This document shows positions 8,251 through 15,028 of a stretch of 64,000 nucleotides of DNA, piece by piece. The translations under genes and the position numbers were made by a program. Under the pieces are notes generated by a model. That model was given only the letters and a program-made list of their open reading frames with translations, was not told where the DNA came from and made no database searches. Source of the stretch: HXMU1428-3 sp965215715 (GTDB lineage Bacteria; Pseudomonadota; Alphaproteobacteria; Rhizobiales; HXMU1428-3); the NCBI GenBank assembly GCA_965215715.1, contig OZ244129.1:682001-746000 (forward strand), in the 5' to 3' direction. Positions within the stretch are counted from its first letter, which is position 1, and each line of letters starts with the position of its first letter.

Positions 8251-9915
8251 TCACCCTCTTACCAAAGGTTGTTTTTTAAACCTATTCGTGACAGCGTGCG
8301 GCCGTGGCGGAACTGGTAGACGCGCAGCGTTGAGGTCGCTGTGGGGTAAAACCCGTGGAAGTTCGAGTCTTCTCGGCCGCACCAAATCATACCTGTTATC
8401 ATTTATAGCCTCTAAGATCTTGAACGGTAAAGATATTTTCGGTGTTCGATAACCGCCATTTCGGCAATATGCGAGTTTTTCCTCAAAGACCAATTTTAAT
8501 ATTAACTTCTGCGTAGCCAGGTCGCCAGAAGCCCATAATTTCCAAGGGTTTGAGAGAAATTGCAGGGCGGTTTCGCAAGTGTCTTCAAAGCTAATGATTG
8601 GCTCTTCTAAATTGGCGATTTTTTCATCAATAACAAGCTGTTTGTTGTTTAGTTTTTCAATCTGGGCTTCATAGGCTGGAATGAGAGAAAGCTTATCTGT
8701 CTCGACAATGCGATCCATTAGTTGTTCTGCTTTTCGCTCTGTCGCGATCAGTTGGGTTTGAAGGTCGTGTCTCAGCTTGGCAATTTGCCCATGCCGTTCA
8801 TCCCAGGCATCTTTAAGGATATCTTTGATTAGTGTGTGAGTTTGAACATCTGGCTGTAGACGACGAAGAAGATAAATAAAATCGGTTTCTATTTTTTCTT
8901 TGCGAATGGATTTGCGATATTCCGAGCATGATTTTTTCTGACAAAAATAATAGGCATAGCGTTTGGTTTTGCCTTTCGCCCAAGCTCCAGTCATGGGGTG
9001 ATTGCATTTGCCGCAGGTGACAAAGCCTCTTAAAGCAAAATCAGCATGATCTGATTTGCGGACAGGCGCTTTGGATCGTGCGTTTAAACGCTCTTGAATG
9101 CGTTGGTATGTTTCAAAACTTATGAGGGGCTCATGATGTCCTTTCAATAAATGGATATCCCATTTTTTAACGGTGATATAACCAGCATAAATAGAGCGTT
9201 CCAATAATTGGCGTACACGTTGAAAATGTATCTCACCATTTTTATGGCGAGGAAATTCAGCGCATTTCTCAAGAAAGTGTTTCACTTCAACAGGTGTTTC
9301 TAAGCGACCATCGGCAAACCTCTCAAGGGCTTGTTTTAACAGGCTGGCAAAGGGCTCTTGTGGAACGAGAAGTTTGCCATGTCCTTTGACAAGTTTGTAT
9401 TTGTAGCCAATTGGCGGAGAAAACGACCAATAGCCGTTCATGACGCGGGCACGCATCCGGTTCTTTGTTTGCTCCGCGTTTTTTTGTCGTTGGTGTTGGG
9501 ACACACTCGCAAGCAAGTTTTCCACCAGAATGCTATCAGAATCTTCTCCAAATTCGATGGAGGGGGATTCGAGGGTTCCCCCCGCATAATTAATAGAGCT
9601 TCTTAAGGCAAGATGAGCTTCAAGCCCGCGGGCCAGGCGGCTGATATCATCGATTATAACAATCAATTCATCATTGCGATATTTCCGGAGATAAGAAAGC
9701 ATGGCTTTCATACCCGGGCGTTTGGCGAATTTACCGCTTAAATCATCGGTAAAGACCTCCACCAGTTGATAGCTCTTATATTTAGCATATTCCCTACATC
9801 GTGTTTCTTGCGAGTCTAATCCATGCCCGACTTTGACTTGTTTCTGCCCTGATACACGGCAATAGATCACGGCTTTCTTGTGAGGGTCTGATTTTGATTG
9901 TAAGGCTTGTTTCAT
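8251..9915 (-). CDS. Large serine recombinase (island integrase) reading through tRNA-Leu
   Basis: A site-specific recombinase that should integrate and excise this island. The resolvase domain spans residues 14-155: YCRVSGQKQ with nucleophile Ser22, and IDDISRLARGLE with catalytic arginines. A Recombinase domain (about 165-270) follows, then a zinc ribbon with CGKCNHPMTG and a second CxxxxC-type pair (FCQKKSCSEY), then a long coiled coil (about 375-440). Residues 511-554 are translated antisense from tRNA-Leu (8298-8384) and its upstream flank, so only residues 1-510 are island-derived. The start lies three bases after the stop of the truncated paralogue at 9919. Confidence 0.92.
   Translation of the reverse strand: MKQALQSKSDPHKKAVIYCRVSGQKQVKVGHGLDSQETRCREYAKYKSYQLVEVFTDDLSGKFAKRPGMKAMLSYLRKYRNDELIVIIDDISRLARGLEAHLALRSSINYAGGTLESPSIEFGEDSDSILVENLLASVSQHQRQKNAEQTKNRMRARVMNGYWSFSPPIGYKYKLVKGHGKLLVPQEPFASLLKQALERFADGRLETPVEVKHFLEKCAEFPRHKNGEIHFQRVRQLLERSIYAGYITVKKWDIHLLKGHHEPLISFETYQRIQERLNARSKAPVRKSDHADFALRGFVTCGKCNHPMTGAWAKGKTKRYAYYFCQKKSCSEYRKSIRKEKIETDFIYLLRRLQPDVQTHTLIKDILKDAWDERHGQIAKLRHDLQTQLIATERKAEQLMDRIVETDKLSLIPAYEAQIEKLNNKQLVIDEKIANLEEPIISFEDTCETALQFLSNPWKLWASGDLATQKLILKLVFEEKLAYCRNGGYRTPKISLPFKILEAINDNRYDLVRPRRLELPRVLPHSDLNAARLPVPPRPHAVTNRFKKQPLVRG
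8298..8384 (+). tRNA. tRNA-Leu (anticodon GAG)
   Basis: The acceptor stem GCGGCCG at 8298-8304 pairs with CGGCCGC at 8374-8380. The anticodon stem CAGCG/CGCTG encloses the loop TTGAGGT, giving anticodon GAG. A long variable arm (GTGGGGTAAAACCCGT region) marks a type II tRNA. The T arm carries GTTCGAGTC. CCA is encoded at 8382-8384. A serine recombinase gene begins right after it on the opposite strand, so the 3' end of this tRNA is the probable integration target of the neighbouring island. Confidence 0.96.
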
Positions 9916-9918
9916 GGC

Positions 9919-10359
9919 TTATTCATCTTGATGTTGGTGCATTATAGCAAGCATATTTTCCATAAAGTTACTGTCTGGATCGTCACTAAATGTGAAAGAG
10001 GGAGATTCTAAGGTGCCTCCTCCATCATTGATTGCTTTATTCAGTTGTGTATGTGTTTCAAGACGACGGGCCAGACGGCTCATATCATCAATGATGACGA
10101 TATGAGGAGAATGGTTTTTATGCGTTTTCAAAAATGAGAGCAATTCTGTAACGCCTGGTCGATCAACAAGATCGCCGGAGAATCCCTTTTCATGAAAAAT
10201 TTTGATGATGTCGTAGTTCTGCTGTTTTGCAAATTCACGGCAACGTTTTTCTTGAGCGTTTATACAGTCATCACCTCTTAATTGATTGGCACTTGCACTA
10301 CGGCAATAAATGACGGCTTTGTTGTGAGGATTGTTATTGGATTGTATGTCAGGTTTCAT
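9919..10359 (-). CDS. Truncated serine recombinase paralogue, resolvase domain only, nucleophile replaced
   Basis: A 146-residue protein that is clearly related to the first 150 residues of the downstream recombinase (both begin with a ...NPHNKAVIYCR / DPHKKAVIYCR stretch and share IDDMSRLARRLETH, GGTLESPS and a QHQ ending). It stops where the full-length enzyme continues into its Recombinase domain. At the nucleophile position the sequence reads YCRSASANQ, so Ala22 replaces the serine, with serines on both sides. Loss of normal catalysis is likely unless a shifted Ser takes over. It ends three bases before the start of the active copy, so translation is probably coupled. It may be a decayed duplicate or a dimerising regulator. 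Confidence 0.75.
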   Translation of the reverse strand: MKPDIQSNNNPHNKAVIYCRSASANQLRGDDCINAQEKRCREFAKQQNYDIIKIFHEKGFSGDLVDRPGVTELLSFLKTHKNHSPHIVIIDDMSRLARRLETHTQLNKAINDGGGTLESPSFTFSDDPDSNFMENMLAIMHQHQDE

Positions 10360-10366
10360 GGGTCTC

Positions 10367-10645
10367 CTATATTGCTTGTTTTTTTATTGTGTTTGATTTG
10401 TTGTTATCATTGGCGCAGTTTTTTAAAAGCGCATGACCATCAATTGATTTTACCATTTGAACCGTTGCCGTACAATTTTGCGGCTGTTTTTGCGTATAAA
10501 TCCGGTGGATAGAATGGAGCCCAAAGGCGCGGTCTGCCAGGCTTTCAGCAATGATGGCAACAGCTTTTATTAATTCCGTTTTTCTGGTTTCACTCATGTC
10601 AAAATCGTCAAGATGATGACGGTATTTTTCGAGGTTTAAGGGCAT
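10367..10645 (-). CDS. Small protein accompanying island recombinases
   Basis: A 92-residue soluble protein with a helical N-terminal half: a block like DFDMSETRKTELIKAVAIIAESLADRAFG. Similar short proteins with a conserved helix ending in A/V-D-x-A-F-G occur just upstream of large serine recombinases in other alphaproteobacterial islands, as far as I recall. It lies 7 bp upstream of the truncated recombinase on the same strand, so the three genes form an operon. The role is unknown; an accessory or directionality function is possible but unproven. Confidence 0.65.
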   Translation of the reverse strand: MPLNLEKYRHHLDDFDMSETRKTELIKAVAIIAESLADRAFGLHSIHRIYTQKQPQNCTATVQMVKSIDGHALLKNCANDNNKSNTIKKQAI

Positions 10646-10740
10646 CGTAAATTTCCATTGGGGGTTTGTCTTCTATGTCAAAATATCGCGCTGCCTTTGC
10701 CTCATTGGGGGAATTTCGGTTTGTTTCGTATCAAGAAAAG

Positions 10741-10769
10741 CCGATTGTCCTTGGAGCAAGGGCAATCGG
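10741..10769 (-). terminator. Strong hairpin, probable terminator of the methyltransferase gene
   Basis: CCGATTG-t-CCTTG-gag-CAAGG-g-CAATCGG forms a 12-bp stem with one mismatch and a three-base loop. Read on the minus strand it is followed by GGCTTTTCTTG, a short T-rich tract. It lies 34 bp beyond the methyltransferase stop. Intrinsic termination of that gene is the simplest reading. Confidence 0.6.
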
Positions 10770-10802
10770 TCCGGGGCTTTGTGAATATTTGCTTGCCCTT
10801 TT

Positions 10803-11462
10803 TTATGCACAAACGCGCCCCTCAAAAACATTCACATGAGCAAGACGATTGAGCGCGACATCACAATATTTCTCTTCCAACTCTATGCCTATATAATCCC
10901 GGGCATTCAGAGCGGCGGCAACGGTGGTTGTGCCTGATCCGGAAAAAGGATCAAGGATGAGATCACCCGGCTTTGAAAAGCTTCTTACAAGCGGTTCAAT
11001 GACGCTAACCGCCTTTTGCGTGGGGTGTGATCTGTTGCCTGTGTAATGCCAGTTTTGAACGTCACTGATTAAGTGTTGGGGTTTATCTGGATAGCCTTTT
11101 GCCAGGACAAACGCTGATTCATGGCGGTATTCCACAACCCCTTTTTTCGACGCATAGCGTTTGGGCCAGACAATATGTCCAACGGTGCGAAAACCTGCAT
11201 TTGTCCAAGCAGCGTAAAATTCGGCAATCGCATTCCAGCCATAAAATGAAATACAATAGTTGTTTGGTTTAAGGGTGCGAAAGAGCTCGTTGTAAACAGG
11301 CAATACCCCGTCCGCATTATCATCATTTGCCAAAGTCCGCCCTTGGCGGTCTTTATATTTGCCAAGATAAGGCGGGTCAGTGATGACCAGATCAATGCTG
11401 TTATTTGGGAAATGTGAGAGAACCTGTTTTGAGTCCCCGCATATGATTTGATTGCGTTTCAT
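10803..11462 (-). CDS. DNA (N6-adenine or N4-cytosine) methyltransferase, orphan
   Basis: A 219-residue site-specific DNA methyltransferase of the beta class: the catalytic motif IV DPPY (VITDPPYLGKYKD) precedes the SAM-binding motif I DPFSGSGTT, with the preceding HPTQKAV block typical of these enzymes. The missing long target-recognition domain makes it compact. No restriction endonuclease lies beside it, so it is an orphan enzyme that could protect the element or alter gene expression. An AGGAAGA ribosome-binding site lies before the ATG at 11462. Target sequence cannot be read from the protein. Confidence 0.9.
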   Translation of the reverse strand: MKRNQIICGDSKQVLSHFPNNSIDLVITDPPYLGKYKDRQGRTLANDDNADGVLPVYNELFRTLKPNNYCISFYGWNAIAEFYAAWTNAGFRTVGHIVWPKRYASKKGVVEYRHESAFVLAKGYPDKPQHLISDVQNWHYTGNRSHPTQKAVSVIEPLVRSFSKPGDLILDPFSGSGTTTVAAALNARDYIGIELEEKYCDVALNRLAHVNVFEGRVCA

Positions 11463-11490
11463 TACTTTCTTCCTTTCATTTTTAAGCCCT

Positions 11491-11516
11491 TAAAAAAGGG
11501 GGTTCGCATGAACCCC
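11491..11516 (-). terminator. Intrinsic terminator on the minus strand
   Basis: GGGGTTC-gcat-GAACCCC (11499-11516) is a perfect 7-bp stem. On the minus strand it is followed by a run of six T. It sits between the ubiquitin-like operon, which ends at 11874, and the methyltransferase start at 11462. It would separate the two transcripts or attenuate read-through. Confidence 0.7.
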
Positions 11517-11873
11517 GTGGAAGCCAATTTGAAAAGGAAGGGTGCAAGGGCCACAAAAAAACGAGAAAGATCATCTGTCTTTTTGGGGAGGGACCCGAAA
11601 AGCAATGATCTGTGCGACCTTTTTTTGTTGCCCGCGCGGGAAACCTTGGTTTCTTAGCAAGGCGCGGTTTGTTGAAGGGATCGTTTGGTTTGTCTGCTTC
11701 TCTTTTGATCGCACCAGGGATGGAAGCCGCATGGCTGAGACAGTATGCTAGCTCAGTTTACAACAGCCCGGCCTGAGTGAAGGGAGGGAGGTGTACAGAA
11801 AAGCCAAACATAGCTGTTATTATTGAACTATTAGAAAAAATAACAATAATTAGACATCTTATTATTTGATAAA
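11517..11873. other. Intergenic stretch without a convincing gene
   Basis: Short open frames here lack protein-like composition. The stretch holds small palindromes (GAAACCTTGGTTTC at 11640-11653 and an imperfect CTGAG/CTCAG pair near 11733-11755) and an AT-rich end next to the DUF6527 gene. No promoter or RNA could be supported. A methyltransferase promoter is expected near its right-hand side but was not identified. Confidence 0.5.
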
Positions 11874-12242
11874 TTAGTTACATCTTGTGTCAAAACACCA
11901 TTCTATTTTTCCACTTTTTATCCAAAAATGAGCTTTGCACGCATTTTTCTGATGAATTGAAGGAAATAATGTAGGGCGTCCGAACCAATCATATTTTACG
12001 GACCATCTCGGGTTTTGTGATTTCTCTAATGATAGCCTATAAAAAGTATTACACTCTCCTGGACAGTGAAAACAGGCCCATTTTAGCCTTTGACGGTCGC
12101 AAATTATTATGAGTTCATTCTTGCTTATATTTAATGGATTTTGTTGAGTATCTACCTGCCGAATTATGAAATCTGGGTGGTCTATAACCCGTAACGCAGT
12201 AGCCAAACGAAATAAAAATTTTTCTATTATCATATTATGCAA
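11874..12242 (-). CDS. DUF6527 family protein, partner of bacterial ubiquitin-like systems
   Basis: A 122-residue protein. A cysteine-rich middle (CFHCPGEC) is followed by the family-like block PRWSVKYDWFGRPTLFPSI and an ending with CKAHFWIKSGKIEWC. These features match DUF6527, a small presumed metal-binding family that I associate with prokaryotic E1/E2/JAB ubiquitin-like operons. Its start overlaps the end of the E1 gene by eight bases, so it is the last gene of the operon. Biochemical role is unknown; a zinc-bound adaptor or ligase-like role is speculation. Confidence 0.8.
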   Translation of the reverse strand: MHNMIIEKFLFRLATALRVIDHPDFIIRQVDTQQNPLNISKNELIIICDRQRLKWACFHCPGECNTFYRLSLEKSQNPRWSVKYDWFGRPTLFPSIHQKNACKAHFWIKSGKIEWCFDTRCN

Positions 12243-13632
12243 CCCTATCTAGGAATGGTTGCACATCACCTCTGCCCCAGTTTTTACTATTTCCACATAT
12301 AGGACAGCTTCCATCTCGTTTTCCACCGACACTACGGTCTTCAGCTAAATGAAATCGCCGAAAACGTTGGGTTACAGGATATTCAGTTTGTCTAAAATTG
12401 CTATATGCTTGTACAAATTCTTCTATCGCCATGCATGCAACCGATGTGGTTGTTGCTATAAAAGCAGGCTCTGGCTCACCTCTTCCTATTACATACCCAT
12501 CGTGTTTTAACTTAGAATATTGTTCAGGATCATTTTTTTGTAAAATTTCTTCTCGAGCTTTAACAGGGTCTACTATATGTCGGCATAGCAAACATGGTGC
12601 TCCTGGGTAAAGCAGGGTGGTTCTGCCAGTCATATCTCTACCATTATGATCTTCTGGTAGTGCTACTGCCAAACCCATGTCAACAACTAGGGTTTCATAG
12701 AAATAGGCAAACCTATTGAGATAAATTCGACCGTTATGGTCATCTGTTGCACAGAAAATCACATCTGATGATTTTAGTACATCTCGATAATTCTCATCAT
12801 CTACACTGGCAGTAATTGGAATTGCAGAAATACCAAGGCCTAAACGGTCTATTTCACGAACTATTACATCAGCTTTTTGAAGCCCAATGTCATCCATTGT
12901 TGCTCCATGCAAACGGTGAATGTTAGTTTTTTCGACAATATCGGGGTCGATGATTGCTATTTTCTTAATTCCTGCTCTGGCTAGCATGATAGCTACGGGT
13001 GAACCAGTACCACCTGCTCCCACAATGGTAACATTCAAACTGCCGAGTATATTATTGAAATGTTCGCCGAAAACCCGAGTTTGACGATCAAGTGCAAGAG
13101 CGGCCAACTTTCCTAATTTAGGGTGACCATATAGTCTGCAATTTGCTCCGTTTACTCGAACAATAGCTTTTTCATAACTGTTACAAGAATTCCAAATGCG
13201 CCCCCTAAAACCTCCATCAGGCAGAGTAAGAATGCTAGTTAATAGTGAATTTTCACCGTTTCTGTTTTTTGCTGCAGTCCATAGGGCGCTTTCATTTATA
13301 TCATCTTGGGAAGAAAAGGAAGCCTGGCCACTAGGATGACCATGAGAAAATCCCACTTCTAAACCTTCTTTAGAAGCTCGACTTAGCAAGCTTACAAAAC
13401 TATCTGTACGAATAGTTAGGTGAGTTGGGCTAGCCGTTTGAATATCATTTTCAGTAAGTGGTATTACTTCTCTTACAATGGAGTGAGTAATTGGCAAATT
13501 CGACCAAGGATTGTTTTTGACAGTTGAGCGACTGCAAAGAAGTAAAGCACCAGATTCAAACTGAGAAGCAAAGCTTGCTTTCTTAATTTTGTCTGCAAGA
13601 CGGTCTGGGATGATTATCCTTGCTGAATTCAT
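12235..13632 (-). CDS. JAB/MPN peptidase-E1 (ThiF) fusion protein
   Basis: A 465-residue two-domain enzyme. Residues 1-150 carry a JAMM zinc isopeptidase site: Glu26, then H97-G-H99 with seven residues to Ser107 and Asp110, an exact HxHx7SxxD pattern. Residues about 185-420 form an E1-like adenylation domain: GAGGTGS at 206-212 for ATP, DPDIVEKTNIHR, and CATDDHNGR. Two CxxC pairs (Cys348/351 and Cys444/447) probably bind zinc. Cys401 in TTTSVACMA is a candidate for the thioester cysteine. The fusion suggests that activation and removal of the modifier are done by one polypeptide. The start overlaps the Ubl-E2 stop by four bases. Confidence 0.9.
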   Translation of the reverse strand: MNSARIIIPDRLADKIKKASFASQFESGALLLCSRSTVKNNPWSNLPITHSIVREVIPLTENDIQTASPTHLTIRTDSFVSLLSRASKEGLEVGFSHGHPSGQASFSSQDDINESALWTAAKNRNGENSLLTSILTLPDGGFRGRIWNSCNSYEKAIVRVNGANCRLYGHPKLGKLAALALDRQTRVFGEHFNNILGSLNVTIVGAGGTGSPVAIMLARAGIKKIAIIDPDIVEKTNIHRLHGATMDDIGLQKADVIVREIDRLGLGISAIPITASVDDENYRDVLKSSDVIFCATDDHNGRIYLNRFAYFYETLVVDMGLAVALPEDHNGRDMTGRTTLLYPGAPCLLCRHIVDPVKAREEILQKNDPEQYSKLKHDGYVIGRGEPEPAFIATTTSVACMAIEEFVQAYSNFRQTEYPVTQRFRRFHLAEDRSVGGKRDGSCPICGNSKNWGRGDVQPFLDRVA

Positions 13633-14519
13633 GCTGCCTCCATTATTGCGCGGTCAACACGCTTCAACATTGTCCATATGCCATCAATTCCAGGACGCCA
13701 GGACTTATTGTGACGAGACCAACGTTGCCAGTTACGTCCAGCAAATTGCAGTGGTTGATCTGCGCAATGAGGATAAGTATTTCGTTTGGTGTCACGTAAC
13801 CATGGAAACAGGTAAAACATATCCGGTGGTATATCCGGATATCCGGGGGGTAAAATAATAAGGGCATCCACATTGTTCTCATTATAATTATCTAGCGGCG
13901 CATTATATGTTTTTAGAACCACTCCTCTTTTTGGCCCATCAACCACTTCTTCAAATGGTATATTGTGCTCATTGAGATAGATTTTATCGCGTGAGGGCAA
14001 AAATGAATTGTCATCCCCTGCCGTTGTCTGCTCGATGACTGTAAAAAAACGTTCGACACCTTTCTCGCTCAGATCAATAATATCCTCGTTATTAAGTGGT
14101 AGGTCTTCTCCACCCCGAATTTCCTGCCAAATTGCGTAAGTCTTTGGATCAACCTTAGCAATTTGCTTCAATTTCAGACCACTAATTAAATTTGTCCCCC
14201 ATTCGATTCTCTCGCCATCAATGACAAAACGATATGATGACGAACTCTCAAAATAGATAAATTTTTCAATACCTTTCCGGCGTAGGTCGACAGTTTCATT
14301 AAGGCGTATTTCCTCAAACTCACCTCCCTTGAGTAACATGAAAATTAGGTACTCATCGACTGGCTTTAATTCCGCAAAGTTCAGTAATTGGTGACCAGTT
14401 ACAATAGGGTCTTCAGAGTGGTATTTTTTAAAATTACGGTTCTGATCCCCAATTTTTATGGTGTAAACGCCATGTTTGCATTGTTTGGATGCATCATCAT
14501 CGGATTTTTCATCAGTCAT
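13629..14519 (-). CDS. Tandem ubiquitin-like repeat-E2 fusion protein
   Basis: A 296-residue protein. Two beta-grasp repeats of the Multiubiquitin type occupy about residues 17-90 and 93-165. Each has a strand-rich start (YTIKIGDQN and YRFVIDGER), a central acidic helix and an ending DL..KG[IV]E[KR]F. From about 185 comes a prokaryotic E2-like domain with PPGYPDIPPDMFY, then HCADQPLQFAGRNWQRWSRH and the closing WRPGIDGIWTMLKRV. Cys252 lies in the region where UBC-type E2 enzymes keep the active cysteine; His270 ends the family-typical WSRH. No free C-terminal diglycine is seen. It is first in a three-gene operon. Confidence 0.85.
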   Translation of the reverse strand: MTDEKSDDDASKQCKHGVYTIKIGDQNRNFKKYHSEDPIVTGHQLLNFAELKPVDEYLIFMLLKGGEFEEIRLNETVDLRRKGIEKFIYFESSSSYRFVIDGERIEWGTNLISGLKLKQIAKVDPKTYAIWQEIRGGEDLPLNNEDIIDLSEKGVERFFTVIEQTTAGDDNSFLPSRDKIYLNEHNIPFEEVVDGPKRGVVLKTYNAPLDNYNENNVDALIILPPGYPDIPPDMFYLFPWLRDTKRNTYPHCADQPLQFAGRNWQRWSRHNKSWRPGIDGIWTMLKRVDRAIMEAA

Positions 14520-14545
14520 TTCACGCTCCTTTTTGTTAACGCTAT

Positions 14546-14668
14546 GGGTTATGTAAAATATTTATCCCCGTTTTCAACGAATGTCAATAAAAATAGTAAC
14601 GAGATGGGTTAAGAAAAATAATTTGACATTAAATAGAGATTCACTTAACGTCTGGTGTTACGCAAAAT
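14546..14668. promoter_or_regulatory. Three operator-like repeats in the divergent Ubl/HigBA promoter region
   Basis: Imperfect direct repeats GGGTTATGTAAAAT (14546-14559), GGGTTAAGAAAAAT (14606-14619) and GGTGTTACGCAAAAT (14654-14668) lie between the Ubl-E2 gene and the higB-like gene. The second and third flank a possible promoter, TTGACA at 14623-14628 with TAACGT 17 bp later, pointing toward higB. Binding by the XRE domain of the neighbouring antitoxin is a reasonable inference. The repeats themselves are visible; their function is not. Confidence 0.5.
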
Positions 14669-14710
14669 GTGAGTGGTTCAATATCACTTTAGGGGGGGGC
14701 ATAGCGTTGA

Positions 14711-15028
14711 ATGGAATTGTGGTTCGAAAGCGAAAAGCTTTGTTTGCTTTGTAATGACCGAGAAAAACTGCATAAAAAATTTGGCAGTAAAATTGCGAAT
14801 AATATTGATAATCTACTCGCTTTCTTGGATAGTTTTTCGAACCTTCACAATGTTCCAAAAACAATACCATTTTTAAGAAAACAACTTACGGATGTGGCAC
14901 CTCTGAGTTTTTCAGTAGGTGATGAGGCTTCTGGTCAAGTCGTATTTTGTACAACAAAACAAGAAGATACGGATGACCTCACTAAAATAGATCAAATTTT
15001 AATAACGGAAATTAAAGGAGCGGATTGA
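14711..15028 (+). CDS. HigB/RelE-like toxin
   Basis: A 105-residue protein whose layout fits the HigB (plasmid maintenance killer) branch of RelE toxins, which cleave mRNA on the ribosome. The features are an N-terminal strand, a helical pair (around LHKKFGSKIANNIDNLLAFLDSF), then a strand-rich C-terminal half (LSFSVGDEASGQVVFCTTK). Similarity by eye is moderate and the usual final YRLIF is weak. The gene order toxin then XRE antitoxin with a four-base overlap (ATGA at 15025-15028) is the hallmark of higBA modules and supports the call. Confidence 0.65.
   Translation: MELWFESEKLCLLCNDREKLHKKFGSKIANNIDNLLAFLDSFSNLHNVPKTIPFLRKQLTDVAPLSFSVGDEASGQVVFCTTKQEDTDDLTKIDQILITEIKGAD

Noticed and set aside
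8222..8452. Plus-strand open frame running over tRNA-Leu
   Set aside because: It is only the sense reading of the tRNA gene and flanks and has no protein-like composition.
10803..11462. Restriction-modification system
   Set aside because: No endonuclease or specificity gene could be found beside the methyltransferase.
11448..11751. Short plus-strand frames before the ubiquitin-like cassette
   Set aside because: They cover an intrinsic terminator and palindromes and have low-complexity Lys/Arg composition; no ribosome-binding site was seen.
11874..14519. Reading the Ubl cassette as part of a type II CBASS system
   Set aside because: No cyclic-nucleotide synthase (CD-NTase) or Cap-type effector gene is present nearby, so this name is not supported.
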